DNA of 64,000 bases from positions 67,521,695 through 67,585,694 of the forward strand of contig JAYGXS010000003.1 in assembly GCA_036362985.1 (NCBI GenBank). The letters are read 5' to 3'. The stretch comes from Ligula intestinalis (lineage: Eukaryota; Platyhelminthes; Cestoda; Diphyllobothriidea; Diphyllobothriidae). Shown here piece by piece: positions 62,901 through 64,000 of this stretch. Every line of letters begins with the position of its first letter. Position 1 is the first letter of the stretch. The position numbers and the translations under genes were made by a program. The notes below the pieces were generated by a model. It did not search any database. It saw nothing but the letters and a program-made list of their open reading frames with translations, and was not told where the DNA came from.

Positions 62901-63688
62901 TCCTCGTGTGACCCTGAGGATATTGATAAACACCGCGATGGGCTCCCCCTGACATGCTTCAAACCCCCCCCAACTGCATGCCGTCCTATCTCGCATATAC
63001 TGTCCTTCCACGAGCGACGGTTTTTTCTCATTAAAATTCTTCAAGTGGCATTCAAGCTTCTAGAATTTCCGAACAATGACTATGCAGTTTCTTTTTACTA
63101 TATGCTGGTTTTGTTTAGTTCCACTTACCGGCTCGTATAAATTGGCATCGCCAGTAAGGCAGGGAGAAGAGCAATACGTACATATACGGTTATATTATTC
63201 GGAATCAGTGAGTAGCCATGTATGTTTGCCTAACGAACCAACCGGCGTCTGCTCCAGTTTCTTCTGCAATCACGTAAACGACCTTTTTTTAAATGGCCTG
63301 CTGTACCAGAGCATTCCTTAGCTGATGTGTATCAATAGGGAGTTTAAAGGCGTTCGCCTATGACCTGACCTATCACCGAAAAAAGTCCCTCCTAGGTTCG
63401 AGAAGAATATCGGCTGGAGTATATAAAACACCAGGATATAGCTCCTGGATGAGATTCTCTCAGTTAGGCCGAAGGGTAGCTAGTCTACACGACGGTGCAT
63501 CACCAAAGCCTGGAATGGGAAAAACTTACACCAGAGAGTGAGTTTCGTGCACAAGTGCAAGCCCTTTTCATGATAGCATGGTACTTTGCCAGGCCAGAGC
63601 TTTTGGGTAGGTCGTCAAGACGACAGACGCCATGGGCAAAACGGCAGCCCTCTTCTGACAGAAAGAGGATGTCAAGAGCTTCAGTAAT
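17766..63688 (-). CDS. ATM: ATM/Tel1-type PI3K-like serine/threonine kinase, C-terminal ~1,690 residues in 24 exons
   Basis: ATM is the nuclear kinase that is activated at DNA double-strand breaks and phosphorylates Ser/Thr-Gln sites in checkpoint and repair proteins. The minus-strand exons, in order, give helical repeats, FAT, kinase and FATC. Diagnostic blocks are FRLAGGLNLPKI, SDGRKRRQLLK with RDD and RQDAIMQQ, WCEGTVPLGDWLAN, GLGDRHPHNLLL, HIDLGIAFDQ, LPTPEVVPFRLTRD and the FATC block NLSRMYFGWQAHL-stop. These favour ATM over ATR, mTOR or DNA-PK. Every junction used has GT/AG borders and compatible phases, except one missing exon between 39,677 and 37,832. Human ATM has 3,056 residues, so roughly 1,300 N-terminal residues should lie beyond 64,000. 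The introns carry most of the window's transposons. Exon borders come from reading alone. Confidence 0.93.
20179..20407 (-). CDS. ATM: ATM exon w, kinase end and PIKK regulatory linker
   Basis: The acceptor is CTCATTCTCGTTGTAG and the donor is TCAAAGG|GTACGT. The exon is 229 bp, phase 0 to 1. VLLHDPLYAWSLSP matches ATM's VLLYDPLFDWTMNP. The linker that follows is hydrophilic and about 15-20 residues longer than in vertebrate ATM. Confidence 0.92.
21172..21202 (+). ncRNA. Hammerhead-like core in an ATM intron
   Basis: CTGATGA starts at 21,172 and GAAA is at 21,199-21,202. Between them, GGC/GTC (one G-U) and AATG/CATT form a stem II with one bulged U and loop GTGGA. The sequence after GAAA (TCGACGGTCGA) can fold back, but I could not build all three helices of a standard hammerhead. 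It could be a chance match or a decayed ribozyme. Confidence 0.35.
21441..21602 (-). CDS. ATM: ATM exon v, activation segment and C-lobe
   Basis: The acceptor is GCCGACTTTTACAAG and the donor is CTCGAG|GTACGA. The exon is 162 bp, 54 codons, phase 0 to 0. It begins GRLLPTPEVVPFRLTRDLV, matching ATM's GKILPTPETVPFRLTRD. The rest (LGPLGPEAGFTVAAESALL) is more Ala-rich than usual. It is read in a frame where no long open frame stands out. Confidence 0.95.
22788..22992 (-). CDS. ATM: ATM exon u, kinase catalytic and metal-binding loops
   Basis: The acceptor is TTTTCTTCTCCCGACAG and the donor is GACCAG|GTTCGT. The exon is 205 bp, one base in, phase 0 out. PVLGYFFLENFPSPAEW is followed by GFLVGLGDRHPHNLLLHPP and VVHIDLGIAFDQ. 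The catalytic Asp is at 22,868-22,866, the Asn at 22,853-22,851 and the DLG Asp at 22,811-22,809. All are intact, so the kinase should be active. Confidence 0.97.
23207..23719. mobile_element. Non-autonomous DNA transposon with 26-bp inverted termini
   Basis: The left end ACAGTAGTCGCCGGTTATGA is the reverse complement of the right end (23,694-23,719) over 26 bp with one mismatch. Inside both ends, variants of GGGCTTATTAGCCGGCG recur on both strands at about 23,250, 23,605, 23,665 and 23,685, like subterminal transposase sites. It has no coding capacity. It lies in the intron between ATM exons t and u. The superfamily is not evident, and I see no clean target-site duplication. Confidence 0.75.
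24545..24650 (+). repeat. ~100-bp intronic repeat, copy 1
   Basis: GGCGTGAGCTGCCAACAGATGACTGGCTGCTGTGAAAATC and the following GACGTTGAA recur at 27,864-27,958 in the same orientation. It is of unknown family. Confidence 0.6.
24999..25090 (+). repeat. Penelope-like 3' region with decayed hammerhead
   Basis: GCTATAAATACCGCAACATCTGTGCA matches the leader before the hammerheads at 3427 (plus), 49.3 kb and 50.3 kb (minus). It is followed by CTAATGATGAATTCGAATGAG. The CTGATGA and GAAAC boxes are broken. Confidence 0.5.
26692..26906 (-). CDS. ATM: ATM exon t, kinase N-lobe to hinge
   Basis: The acceptor is CTGCATTACTTAG and the donor is CTGAG|GTCAGT. The exon is 215 bp, phase 0 to 2. VIPLARRSGLIEWCEGTVPL is followed by GDWLANETNGAHQRYHPTDL, then a basic helix and VFKEICERL. 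This is nearly position for position ATM's [20 protein letters not shown] segment. Confidence 0.95.
27105..27280 (-). repeat. tRNA-derived SINE, minus orientation
   Basis: On the minus strand the head reads TTGGCTCAATAGTTAGGAT, then GATCAGAAAGACTGCGAGTTCGAGGCTCG, like the A and B boxes of a tRNA. A body follows that ends CCAGTCTCCCTTGTCTTTGCC. It pairs as an inverted repeat with 27,341-27,506. Related body pieces occur at 50,186-50,218 and 58,285-58,375. Confidence 0.65.
27341..27506 (+). repeat. tRNA-derived SINE, plus orientation
   Basis: The A-box-like TGGCTCAATGGTTAGG is at 27,345-27,360 and the B-box-like GGTCACGAGTTCAAAGCTC at 27,382-27,400. The body matches the reverse of the copy at 27,105-27,280. 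The two heads face each other across about 60 bp, between ATM exons s and t. Confidence 0.68.
27741..27803 (-). CDS. ATM: ATM exon s, small kinase N-lobe exon
   Basis: The donor is ATACG|GTTCGT and the best in-phase acceptor is AATCAAGCTCAG. The exon is 63 bp, phase 0 to 0. It ends PMRIRTYT, matching ATM's RKLTICTYK just before VVPL. The N-terminal half is poorly conserved and the polypyrimidine tract is weak, so the start may be wrong. Confidence 0.65.
27864..27958 (+). repeat. ~100-bp intronic repeat, copy 2
   Basis: This is the partner of 24,545-24,650. It lies just upstream (in gene sense) of the small ATM exon s. Confidence 0.6.
28723..29003 (-). CDS. ATM: ATM exon r, kinase N-lobe
   Basis: The acceptor is CTGTCGCCTCTCTTTAG and the donor is CAGCAG|GTAACG. 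The exon is 281 bp, two bases in, phase 0 out. It reads DLPLPMSCALYRL, then FRLAGGLNLPKIITILCSDG and RRQLLKCRDDPRQDAIMQQ. The ATP-contacting lysine of the QLLK block is at 28,764-28,762. Two usually conserved positions differ: KGRDDL is here KCRDDP. Confidence 0.95.
30274..30425 (+). repeat. Degenerate telomere-like repeat family, copy 1
   Basis: A run of imperfect CCTAA/CCCTAA units (AACCCTAAAATAA, ACCCCTAACCTAAAG, CCTTAACCCC) is followed by GCCACATGCATTGTGGGCGGTCCCTGTT. The same order recurs at 30,909-31,110 and, more decayed, at 52,228-52,432. The shared non-telomeric flank shows this is a dispersed element, not telomere DNA. Confidence 0.6.
30909..31110 (+). repeat. Degenerate telomere-like repeat family, copy 2
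   Basis: It has CTAACCCCTAACA, CTCTAACCTTAATC, CCCTAACCTAAAC, and then the flank GCCACATGTGTATTGAGGGCGGTTCCTGTT. It is in direct orientation, about 640 bp from copy 1. Confidence 0.6.
31863..32037 (-). CDS. ATM: ATM exon q, FAT-kinase linker
   Basis: The acceptor is TCCCCCCCTCGTTAG and the donor is ACAG|GTACGT. The exon is 175 bp, phase 0 to 1. DTRQAIAAELFSEL and KKLAVALIEFANVDVEKQRG match ATM's EAANRII, EALCDAYIILANLD and KTQRKG. The start is placed at the AG that keeps phase 0; a second AG six bases on would break phase. Confidence 0.9.
32374..32510 (+). repeat. tRNA-derived SINE remnant
   Basis: CTCGGTTGGTTAGAGCGTTGGCTGTACTAAC is a good tRNA-like A-box head. It is followed by ATTCCACCGAGTTTTTCACAACTGGCTCAAATGAG, the same tail as 15,500-15,560. 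Confidence 0.6.
33092..33182. repeat. Compound palindrome
   Basis: CTCTATATAATCTC pairs perfectly with GAGATTATATAGAG across a loop of about 15 bases. ATGTCAACTCCAT in that loop is the near reverse complement of ATGGAGAGTTGACAT 45 bp upstream. Two alternative hairpins are possible. Confidence 0.7.
33465..33608 (-). CDS. ATM: ATM exon p, FAT domain end
   Basis: The acceptor is CCGTCTGTTTCAG and the donor is GATTCG|GTACTC. The exon is 144 bp, phase 0 to 0. LVVRLMLGHPHHTGYSLL aligns with ATM's ISMDHPHHTLFIIL, and VNADLDES with its ANAN stretch. A basic linker (RTSRPKRQK) follows; I cannot tell whether it is a nuclear localisation signal. Confidence 0.9.
34000..36345. other. AT-rich intron DNA, no gene seen
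   Basis: This part of the intron between ATM exons o and p is AT-rich and holds no coding similarity or repeat I recognise. Confidence 0.5.
36346..36643 (+). repeat. Direct repeats of ~100 bp flanking a copy of the ATM exon l border
   Basis: The units 36,346-36,448 and 36,541-36,643 share CTCAGATCAGAACGGCTAATCTG and GGTAGAAATAAAAGATG with few differences. Between them, 36,449-36,540 resembles 37,811-37,918 (GATTCACTGCGCGAATGGG is identical), which spans the start of ATM exon l and its upstream intron. Confidence 0.7.
36729..36977 (-). CDS. ATM: ATM exon o, FAT domain
   Basis: The acceptor is TTTTCCTTTATGTAG and the donor is CGGAAG|GTAGGC. The exon is 249 bp, phase 0 to 0. It starts VYRLVSLWLSSFD, equivalent to ATM's VFRLCSLWLEN. 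NVRPSKFLPLFPQLLVHL corresponds to ATM's PTYKFLPLMYQLA. Confidence 0.9.
37199..37340 (-). CDS. ATM: ATM exon n, FAT domain
   Basis: The acceptor is TTGTTCTTTAG and the donor is CTGAAG|GTGAGT. The exon is 142 bp, one base in, phase 0 out. RYLRNLQRQSTLEAVELDNL matches ATM's RYTVKVQRELELDELAL helix. The intron before it is only 93 bp. Confidence 0.9.
37434..37648 (-). CDS. ATM: ATM exon m, FAT domain
   Basis: The acceptor is TTTTCTCCTAATGCAG and the donor is AAGAG|GTTTGT. The exon is 215 bp, phase 0 to 2. AVELADSWSAL is followed by TLADFADAQFKSL and VYLKSPEFAARRELL. It corresponds closely to ATM's FLSLARFSDTQY, MKSSEFENKQALL run. Confidence 0.9.
37759..37832 (-). CDS. ATM: ATM exon l, FAT domain
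   Basis: The donor is AAACCA|GTAACT, phase 0. The acceptor is probably TTTTTATCCACTTCAG (an alternative AG lies 6 bp on). The exon encodes SVCHWLADSRTKSWADLI and QYLKP, matching ATM's VCGNWLAE and YLEK positions. It needs a phase-1 exon before it that I could not find. A copy of this exon's border lies in a later intron at 36,449-36,540. Confidence 0.78.
39677..40259 (-). CDS. ATM: ATM exon k, FAT domain (largest exon)
   Basis: The acceptor is GGTTCAATTTAAG and the donor is TCAAAC|GTAAGG. The exon is 583 bp, one base in, phase 0 out. It begins DSLVHHFSSTGQMSDASA and includes SVPASPLAAGGLILLEAV. It ends with LLRSRVCAKLDRARGE and ANTQLSTVISHLSN, which match ATM's ARxxxNTQLPERA helix. The start is chosen from two overlapping AGs by phase. 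Confidence 0.83.
40769..41845 (-). pseudogene. LINE reverse transcriptase, 5'-truncated
   Basis: The frame is open from about 41,845 (KKAFDTVPHQRLLLKL) through SGVPQGSVLGPILFLVFIND, the catalytic FADD at 41,587-41,576, DLGVWI, RPHLEFAIQAWRPW and LDLFPLTYRQLRGDL to the stop at 40,769. Fingers and endonuclease are missing, and foreign sequence begins past 41,850. Within what remains there is no stop, so this is a fairly young copy. It lies on the same strand as ATM, in the intron between exons j and k, and is related to 11,408-12,010. Confidence 0.9.
42136..42440 (+). pseudogene. GIY-YIG-like fragment of a Penelope-like element
   Basis: The frame gives CIYSFNCTCRAGY, then SRRLFGGIREHLPA and, after a frame change, ATAIRLRKSQKNFLQAPEL. 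This resembles the YxxxCxCGxxYIGRTxRxLxxRxxEH pattern with the YIG part eroded to YSS. Confidence 0.55.
42517..42637 (+). repeat. Left arm of ~120-bp inverted repeat
   Basis: Its reverse complement matches 43,241-43,360 at about nine of ten positions by eye, including the run GGACAGTTAATTTACTATAT. The 600 bp between the arms hold a GIY-YIG frame. Confidence 0.8.
42630..43016 (+). pseudogene. GIY-YIG nuclease fragment inside an inverted-repeat cassette
   Basis: An open frame of 128 codons ends at a stop at 43,016. It contains RRQVIITCNCGCKYIGRTQR and QLATRSAEHMPKC. YIGRT, the later arginine and the EH glutamate of GIY-YIG nucleases are present. The first GIY is reduced to VII. The C-terminal AIRRGKTELCKQLDHVINL is unlike the two RT-linked copies in this window, so it is a different Penelope family or a stand-alone nuclease. 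The reading frame has no stop after the left repeat arm. Confidence 0.65.
43241..43360 (-). repeat. Right arm of ~120-bp inverted repeat
   Basis: It is the inverted partner of 42,517-42,637. Confidence 0.8.
43909..44200 (-). CDS. ATM: ATM exon j, FAT domain
   Basis: The acceptor is GTCCTCCCTACAG and the donor is GAGAG|GTAAGT. The exon is 292 bp, two bases in, two out. SNVAWRLGQWQLPE matches the conserved A-W-R helix of ATM FAT. The following PVFDHLLFLLRISVARGDW aligns with the next FAT helices. A Thr run (TTTTT) and a Ser/Arg-rich insert lie between them. Confidence 0.82.
45379..46530 (+). CDS. Penelope-like element reverse transcriptase, nearly intact
   Basis: This 383-codon frame holds a complete-looking Penelope RT core: ALARFYGLPKVHKPGTPLRP, PIVSFRGTPTFGLAKWLL, VSFDLTSLFTTIP, KGTPMGSPLSGLIAEAVL, RYVDDTFVII (YVDD at 45,994-46,005), FPDIQFTMEEE, LPFLDVLV and SNQPITHKRSCVRTLYR. 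All catalytic aspartates are present. It ends early at 46,530 because the frame slips just before the GIY-YIG part, which continues in the next frame. The N-terminus before 45,379 seems to be missing. It sits in the ATM intron between exons i and j, opposite to the gene. It is the least damaged element in the window. Confidence 0.92.
   Translation: MKTLVNSINKDLTSLRILKALTQMNWQNIKPKDAALARFYGLPKVHKPGTPLRPIVSFRGTPTFGLAKWLLQRLKFLTEGSATTIKSSEKFIQKLQGIRLTQDEVMVSFDLTSLFTTIPQNLAVETIQTLLEEQCNEADTKLKISHLIGLLKHCLSTFFTFNGTVYEQVKGTPMGSPLSGLIAEAVLQRLEALAFEPYRPQLWIRYVDDTFVIIRRDRIGDFTENLNSIFPDIQFTMEEETNCQLPFLDVLVCRRDDVELKTTVYRKAMNTSRILSYFSNQPITHKRSCVRTLYRRAETHCSKPADRKAEVKYLRKLFKMNGYPGSFIEKCRRGAKRRKPTGQPEPKRWRAIPYIAGVSEEFARLVSEFGIGVADRPEATHAA
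46495..46927 (+). pseudogene. Penelope-like GIY-YIG domain, frame-shifted from its RT
   Basis: In frame +1 relative to the RT, LMQPKDPLPVNQKSGVIYRI leads to DCLCGHANYVGETSRQVATR and LHEHERAVE, then SPGHDFDFEHVRIL and RVSRLLQEAWHS. The signatures read VIY and YVG, with R and E conserved, as usual in this family, so it would be functional if joined to the RT. One slip of a single frame near 46,515 separates them. Confidence 0.88.
46971..46999 (+). ncRNA. Degenerate hammerhead motif of the second Penelope-like element
   Basis: GTCT...AGTCCGAAACGTCGGGC keeps the helix I pair (GTCT facing GGGC), GAAA at 46,988-46,991 and CGTC. The CTGATGAG box reads CGAGTGAG, so the catalytic core is broken. Its place 45 bp past the GIY-YIG stop mirrors the element at 1.7-3.5 kb. 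Confidence 0.5.
47267..47439 (-). CDS. ATM: ATM exon i, FAT domain
   Basis: The acceptor is TTCTGACTTCTGTAG and the donor is CCAG|GTTCGC. The exon is 173 bp, one base in, one out. NNPWLLSWYDNL corresponds to the ATM stretch around a conserved W and YD. EASLAIQLHELGANNAFCS matches the ATM helix that normally reads IIQALQNLGL. It follows an intron of only 200 bp. Confidence 0.8.
47640..47807 (-). CDS. ATM: ATM exon h, FAT region
   Basis: The acceptor is TTATGCTCTTTTTAG and the donor is ATGCG|GTTAGT. The exon is 168 bp, one base in, two out. It encodes PKEFYERDDVPRVWVDL, then VYAAIQDAHVNFA and FADGELSDLM. It completes the glutamate codon split from exon g. Confidence 0.72.
49210..49500 (-). mobile_element. 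Penelope-like terminal region, minus copy 1, with hammerhead
   Basis: On the minus strand it reads TCCTATAAATACTGCAAC, then GTGCATAAATTACCCGTTTCTGCTGCT and the hammerhead, and then CGCATCTTCTTCCC. It matches the 3' part of the element at 3.3-3.5 kb and a second minus copy at 50,165-50,455. The upstream flank (GCGCTAATG...CCCGCTTGTG region, 49,470-49,490) is also shared with 50,425-50,445. Confidence 0.7.
49309..49348 (-). ncRNA. Hammerhead ribozyme motif (minus strand)
   Basis: CTGATGA is at 49,344-49,338 and GAAA at 49,320-49,317. Stem II is AAGT/ACTT with loop ACGCGGTTG. Helix I is GTCT facing GGGC with G-U pairs. The base run after GAAA is CCCC where intact members have CGTC, so the cleavage-site triplet is altered. 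Confidence 0.65.
49540..50060 (+). pseudogene. Penelope-like GIY-YIG remnant, plus strand
   Basis: Decayed code in several frames matches the element at 2.8-3.2 kb: a GVVYRI-like start near 49,620, NYAGETGKFLKTRIAEHAAA near 49,660-49,720, PAYTFNFDKAEIYAR near 49,770-49,810 and CNDLPTPYSVLRFNLA at 49,878-49,925. It lies between two minus-strand terminal regions and is inverted relative to them. Confidence 0.75.
50165..50455 (-). mobile_element. Penelope-like terminal region, minus copy 2, with hammerhead
   Basis: On the minus strand it has TGTCCTGTAAATACTGCAACT, TGTGCATAAATTACCCGTTTCTGCTGCT and a hammerhead with CTGATGG at 50,322-50,316 and GAAA at 50,296-50,293, followed by AGGTCAGGC. Helix I, GTCT facing AGGC, is good; the last A of the CTGATGA box is G. 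SINE body sequence joins it at 50,186-50,218. Confidence 0.68.
51460..51573 (-). CDS. ATM: ATM exon g, start of the FAT region
   Basis: The acceptor is TTTTGCCCATTCTAG and the donor is AACGA|GTAAGT. The exon is 114 bp, one base in, two out. It reads AEQRVIWGVDWLSAARVAL and ends FLELIWIN. It joins both neighbours in frame. It is a short, highly helical exon. Confidence 0.72.
52228..52432 (+). repeat. Degenerate telomere-like repeat family, copy 3
   Basis: It has CCTATCCCTAAAACCC, CCTTAACCATATCCC and CTTACCTAAACG, and the flank GACACCCGCATTGTGAGTGGTTCCTCTT. It is more diverged than the copies at 30.3 and 30.9 kb but in the same order. Confidence 0.5.
53622..54290 (+). pseudogene. RTE-like LINE C-terminal RT fragment with CAA-repeat tail
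   Basis: The frame LISDQPVEGVSCFHYLCSNI is followed by GQVKVEIRNRIAQAQNAARL and FIYRTSIRPVLEYACGT. This is the YLGSxxxxxGxxxxEIxxRIxxA block typical of RTE-type RTs past the palm. After a gap of decayed sequence it ends GGTATCTGAAAAGGATCCTGAAGTCGTGG...CTCGCAATTGATCCTG and a (CAA)n tail at 54,250-54,275. Confidence 0.7.
54393..54905 (+). pseudogene. Second RTE-like 3' end in direct repeat, with zinc-finger-like C-terminus
   Basis: It reads INWEDEKKRTRLERTTQVRF and, past an in-frame stop, DSTCAACGEEGTNEHLMES, which resembles the CxxC...H cluster at the C-terminus of such proteins. It ends with the same 3' sequence as the copy before it (TATCTGAAGAAGATCCGGAAGTCGTGG) and a CAA tail at 54,880-54,897. 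The second element is 3' of the first by about 620 bp. Confidence 0.65.
55037..55062. repeat. (CA)n microsatellite
   Basis: An uninterrupted CA run of about ten units lies in the intron between ATM exons f and g, near a G-rich homopolymer stretch at 55,008-55,025. Confidence 0.9.
55104..55279 (-). CDS. ATM: ATM exon f, helical region before FAT
   Basis: The likely acceptor is TTCCTTCACCTGAGGCAG before CTG TCT and the donor is AATCG|GTGAGTG. The exon is 176 bp, phase 0 to 2. It encodes LSADGRAGKLVAKPLQHF and AIHSGYRNLCALVLQSLHN. The frame stays open upstream of the chosen acceptor, so the start may be a few codons off. Confidence 0.65.
55670..56120 (+). pseudogene. Jockey-like LINE 3' fragment
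   Basis: It is colinear with 62,085-62,600: GAAGTCAGTCCAGTGTG, then KIRKLLYHIRHLHSYLTSKSLIW-like code near 55,760-55,830, then DIIIQRHFTTVKLFADRILDE at 55,975-56,035 and AHPLHSELMAAKSSNTVRRG. Frames shift and no catalytic part remains. Confidence 0.65.
56144..56608. mobile_element. Truncated copy of the inverted-repeat DNA transposon
   Basis: The end ACAGTAGTCGCTGGTTATTA matches the 23.2 kb element's terminus, and the body matches it in reverse orientation (GCGCAACGCGGTCTACAAAAT; AGTTTCCTCAAAACAACTGACACTAGACC). The other end stops at the inner CCGCCGCTTATTAAGCCCA motif, without the terminal repeat. It abuts the LINE fragment that ends at 56,120. Confidence 0.72.
56816..57013 (-). CDS. ATM: ATM exon e, helical region
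   Basis: The acceptor is GTTGGACTCTTATAG before GCT GCA and the donor is GAG|GTGTGT. The exon is 198 bp, phase 0 to 0. It reads AAFKFTAKPPPKAALEAL, then LEDLRRELFRQSSFDIAYL and a hydrophobic helix ending LLVNE. A longer overlapping open frame in another phase is a shadow; this frame fits both splice sites and the helical composition. Confidence 0.68.
57820..58012 (-). CDS. ATM: ATM exon d, helical region
   Basis: The acceptor is TTGTTTGTTATTTAG and the donor is CAG|GTAAGA. The exon is 193 bp, with one base in, phase 0 out. It encodes CSIGRSGHACLRQIFSD and VSVLLSLFVDCKEV, helical in composition. It joins exon c to make an arginine codon. Confidence 0.65.
58285..58375 (-). repeat. SINE body fragment
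   Basis: AGCAAAGACAGGGGACACTAGGAAGGCCTTTTCTGCCTTGTTAGGCG matches the body of the SINE at 27,105-27,280 in the same orientation. The tRNA-like head is missing. Confidence 0.55.
58930..59254 (-). CDS. ATM: ATM exon c, helical region
   Basis: The acceptor is CCCGTTTCCCATGTAG and the donor is CCTCG|GTTAGA. The exon is 325 bp, entered with two bases that complete the serine codon split from exon b, and it leaves in phase 2. Leucine-rich helices dominate (SALAALKGVLVGALREPF; TLQSYESEAALVLN). It belongs to the N-terminal solenoid by position. Confidence 0.65.
60866..61187 (-). CDS. ATM: ATM exon b, helical region
   Basis: The acceptor is CTCCTCCATTGCAG before GAG ATC and the donor is GAGT|GTGAGT. 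The exon is 322 bp, phase 0 to 1. It encodes EIARFVSTFSS, an Arg/Leu-rich helical stretch (RSRALVGLSARLSARF) and an acidic end (NDDISSDE). Composition fits HEAT-like solenoid; no family motif is visible. Confidence 0.65.
61640..62640 (+). pseudogene. Jockey-like LINE reverse transcriptase, decayed
   Basis: AFLDYSSAFNIILHHLL and GWVVPWLGDYLTARIQFVQC, then LPNNSGVL and a frame-shifted GSILS-PY, are RT palm blocks at 61,720-61,930. Later pieces match SFRYLGANLVFNLS near 62,180, a helix near 62,240 and ADIIIQRHFETVKQFADRN at 62,458-62,515. The YADD box is not readable. It is in the intron between ATM exons a and b, opposite to the gene. Confidence 0.78.
62641..63529. other. Intron DNA, no gene seen
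   Basis: No coding similarity is visible. The open frame at 63,076-63,321 starts with a hydrophobic stretch (FLFTICWFCLVPLTGSYKLA) that resembles a signal peptide. It has no other support and lies antisense within ATM. Confidence 0.45.
63530..63688 (-). CDS. ATM: ATM exon a (first seen in window), helical region
   Basis: The acceptor is TTTTTCTCTACAG and the donor is GGT|GTAAGT. The exon is 159 bp, phase 0 to 0, starting ITEALDILFLSEEG and ending CARNSLSG. I cannot align it to a named ATM block. It is assigned from strong splice sites, an open frame and matching phase with the next exon. Confidence 0.6.
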
Positions 63689-64000
63689 CTGTAGAGAAAA
63701 ATAAGGACAGGAAACAGAGATGATAATGACAGAAAAGAACACGATCTATCGGCTAACGGTATCGCGTTTGAGACCTCTCGAAGGAGCTTTAATGATCAGA
63801 TTACGAACGTAATCGAGTGCCTGTTTAAGAAGGAATACACATAACATTAATTAATTTTCTTATCGCGGCCAAATATATGCTCTCAATTCTGATAGTGTAT
63901 ATCGGTAAAACGAATAAAGTTAGTTTATAGTTCAGAACATAATACGAACATATCTTACCAACACAACGTAAAAATCAAAGTCAGCTGTTATTTAATTTCG
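63689..64000. other. Intron upstream of ATM exon a
   Basis: I find no further ATM exon between the acceptor at 63,689 and the window end; the preceding exons should lie beyond the edge. Confidence 0.5.

Overview
The window is nuclear DNA of a metazoan with long introns and many retroelements. The mix of Penelope-like elements with GIY-YIG domains and hammerhead motifs, CR1/Jockey-like LINE remnants and tRNA-derived SINE-like repeats suits a flatworm, probably a tapeworm. That assignment is inference from element style, not from a diagnostic gene.

One host gene dominates. On the minus strand, from about 63,688 down to the stop at 17,766, I can chain 24 exons with GT/AG borders and matching phases. 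They encode the C-terminal ~1,690 residues of an ATM/Tel1-type PI3K-like protein kinase: helical repeats (63.7-55.1 kb), the FAT domain (51.6-31.9 kb), the kinase domain (29.0-20.2 kb) and the FATC tail (17.98-17.77 kb). Kinase lysine, catalytic GDRHxxN loop and DLG metal-binding motif are all present. One exon is missing from my model (between 39,677 and 37,832), and the 5' part of the gene lies beyond the right edge of the window.

The rest is transposon-derived. Left of the gene (1-17.7 kb) are a decayed Penelope-like element with a good hammerhead motif (1.7-3.5 kb), a decayed minus-strand CR1-like LINE split by an insertion (7.1-11.0 kb) and two plus-strand LINE RT fragments (11.4-13.3 kb). 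Inside the introns are a 513-bp inverted-repeat DNA transposon (23.2 kb; truncated relative at 56.1 kb), paired tRNA-like SINEs (27.1-27.5 kb), three copies of a telomere-like degenerate repeat (30.3, 30.9, 52.2 kb), a LINE RT fragment (40.8-41.8 kb), GIY-YIG pieces including one between inverted repeats (42.1-43.4 kb), a nearly intact Penelope-like element (45.4-47.0 kb), a rearranged Penelope cluster with two minus-strand hammerhead motifs (49.2-50.5 kb), two RTE-like tails ending in CAA repeats (53.6-54.9 kb) and two related Jockey-like fragments (55.7 and 61.6-62.6 kb).

I found no second host protein gene and no convincing functional tRNA, rRNA or CRISPR. The less ordinary signals are the hammerhead motifs, the inverted-repeat GIY-YIG cassette, the subterminal-repeat transposon and the intronic copy of an ATM exon border.
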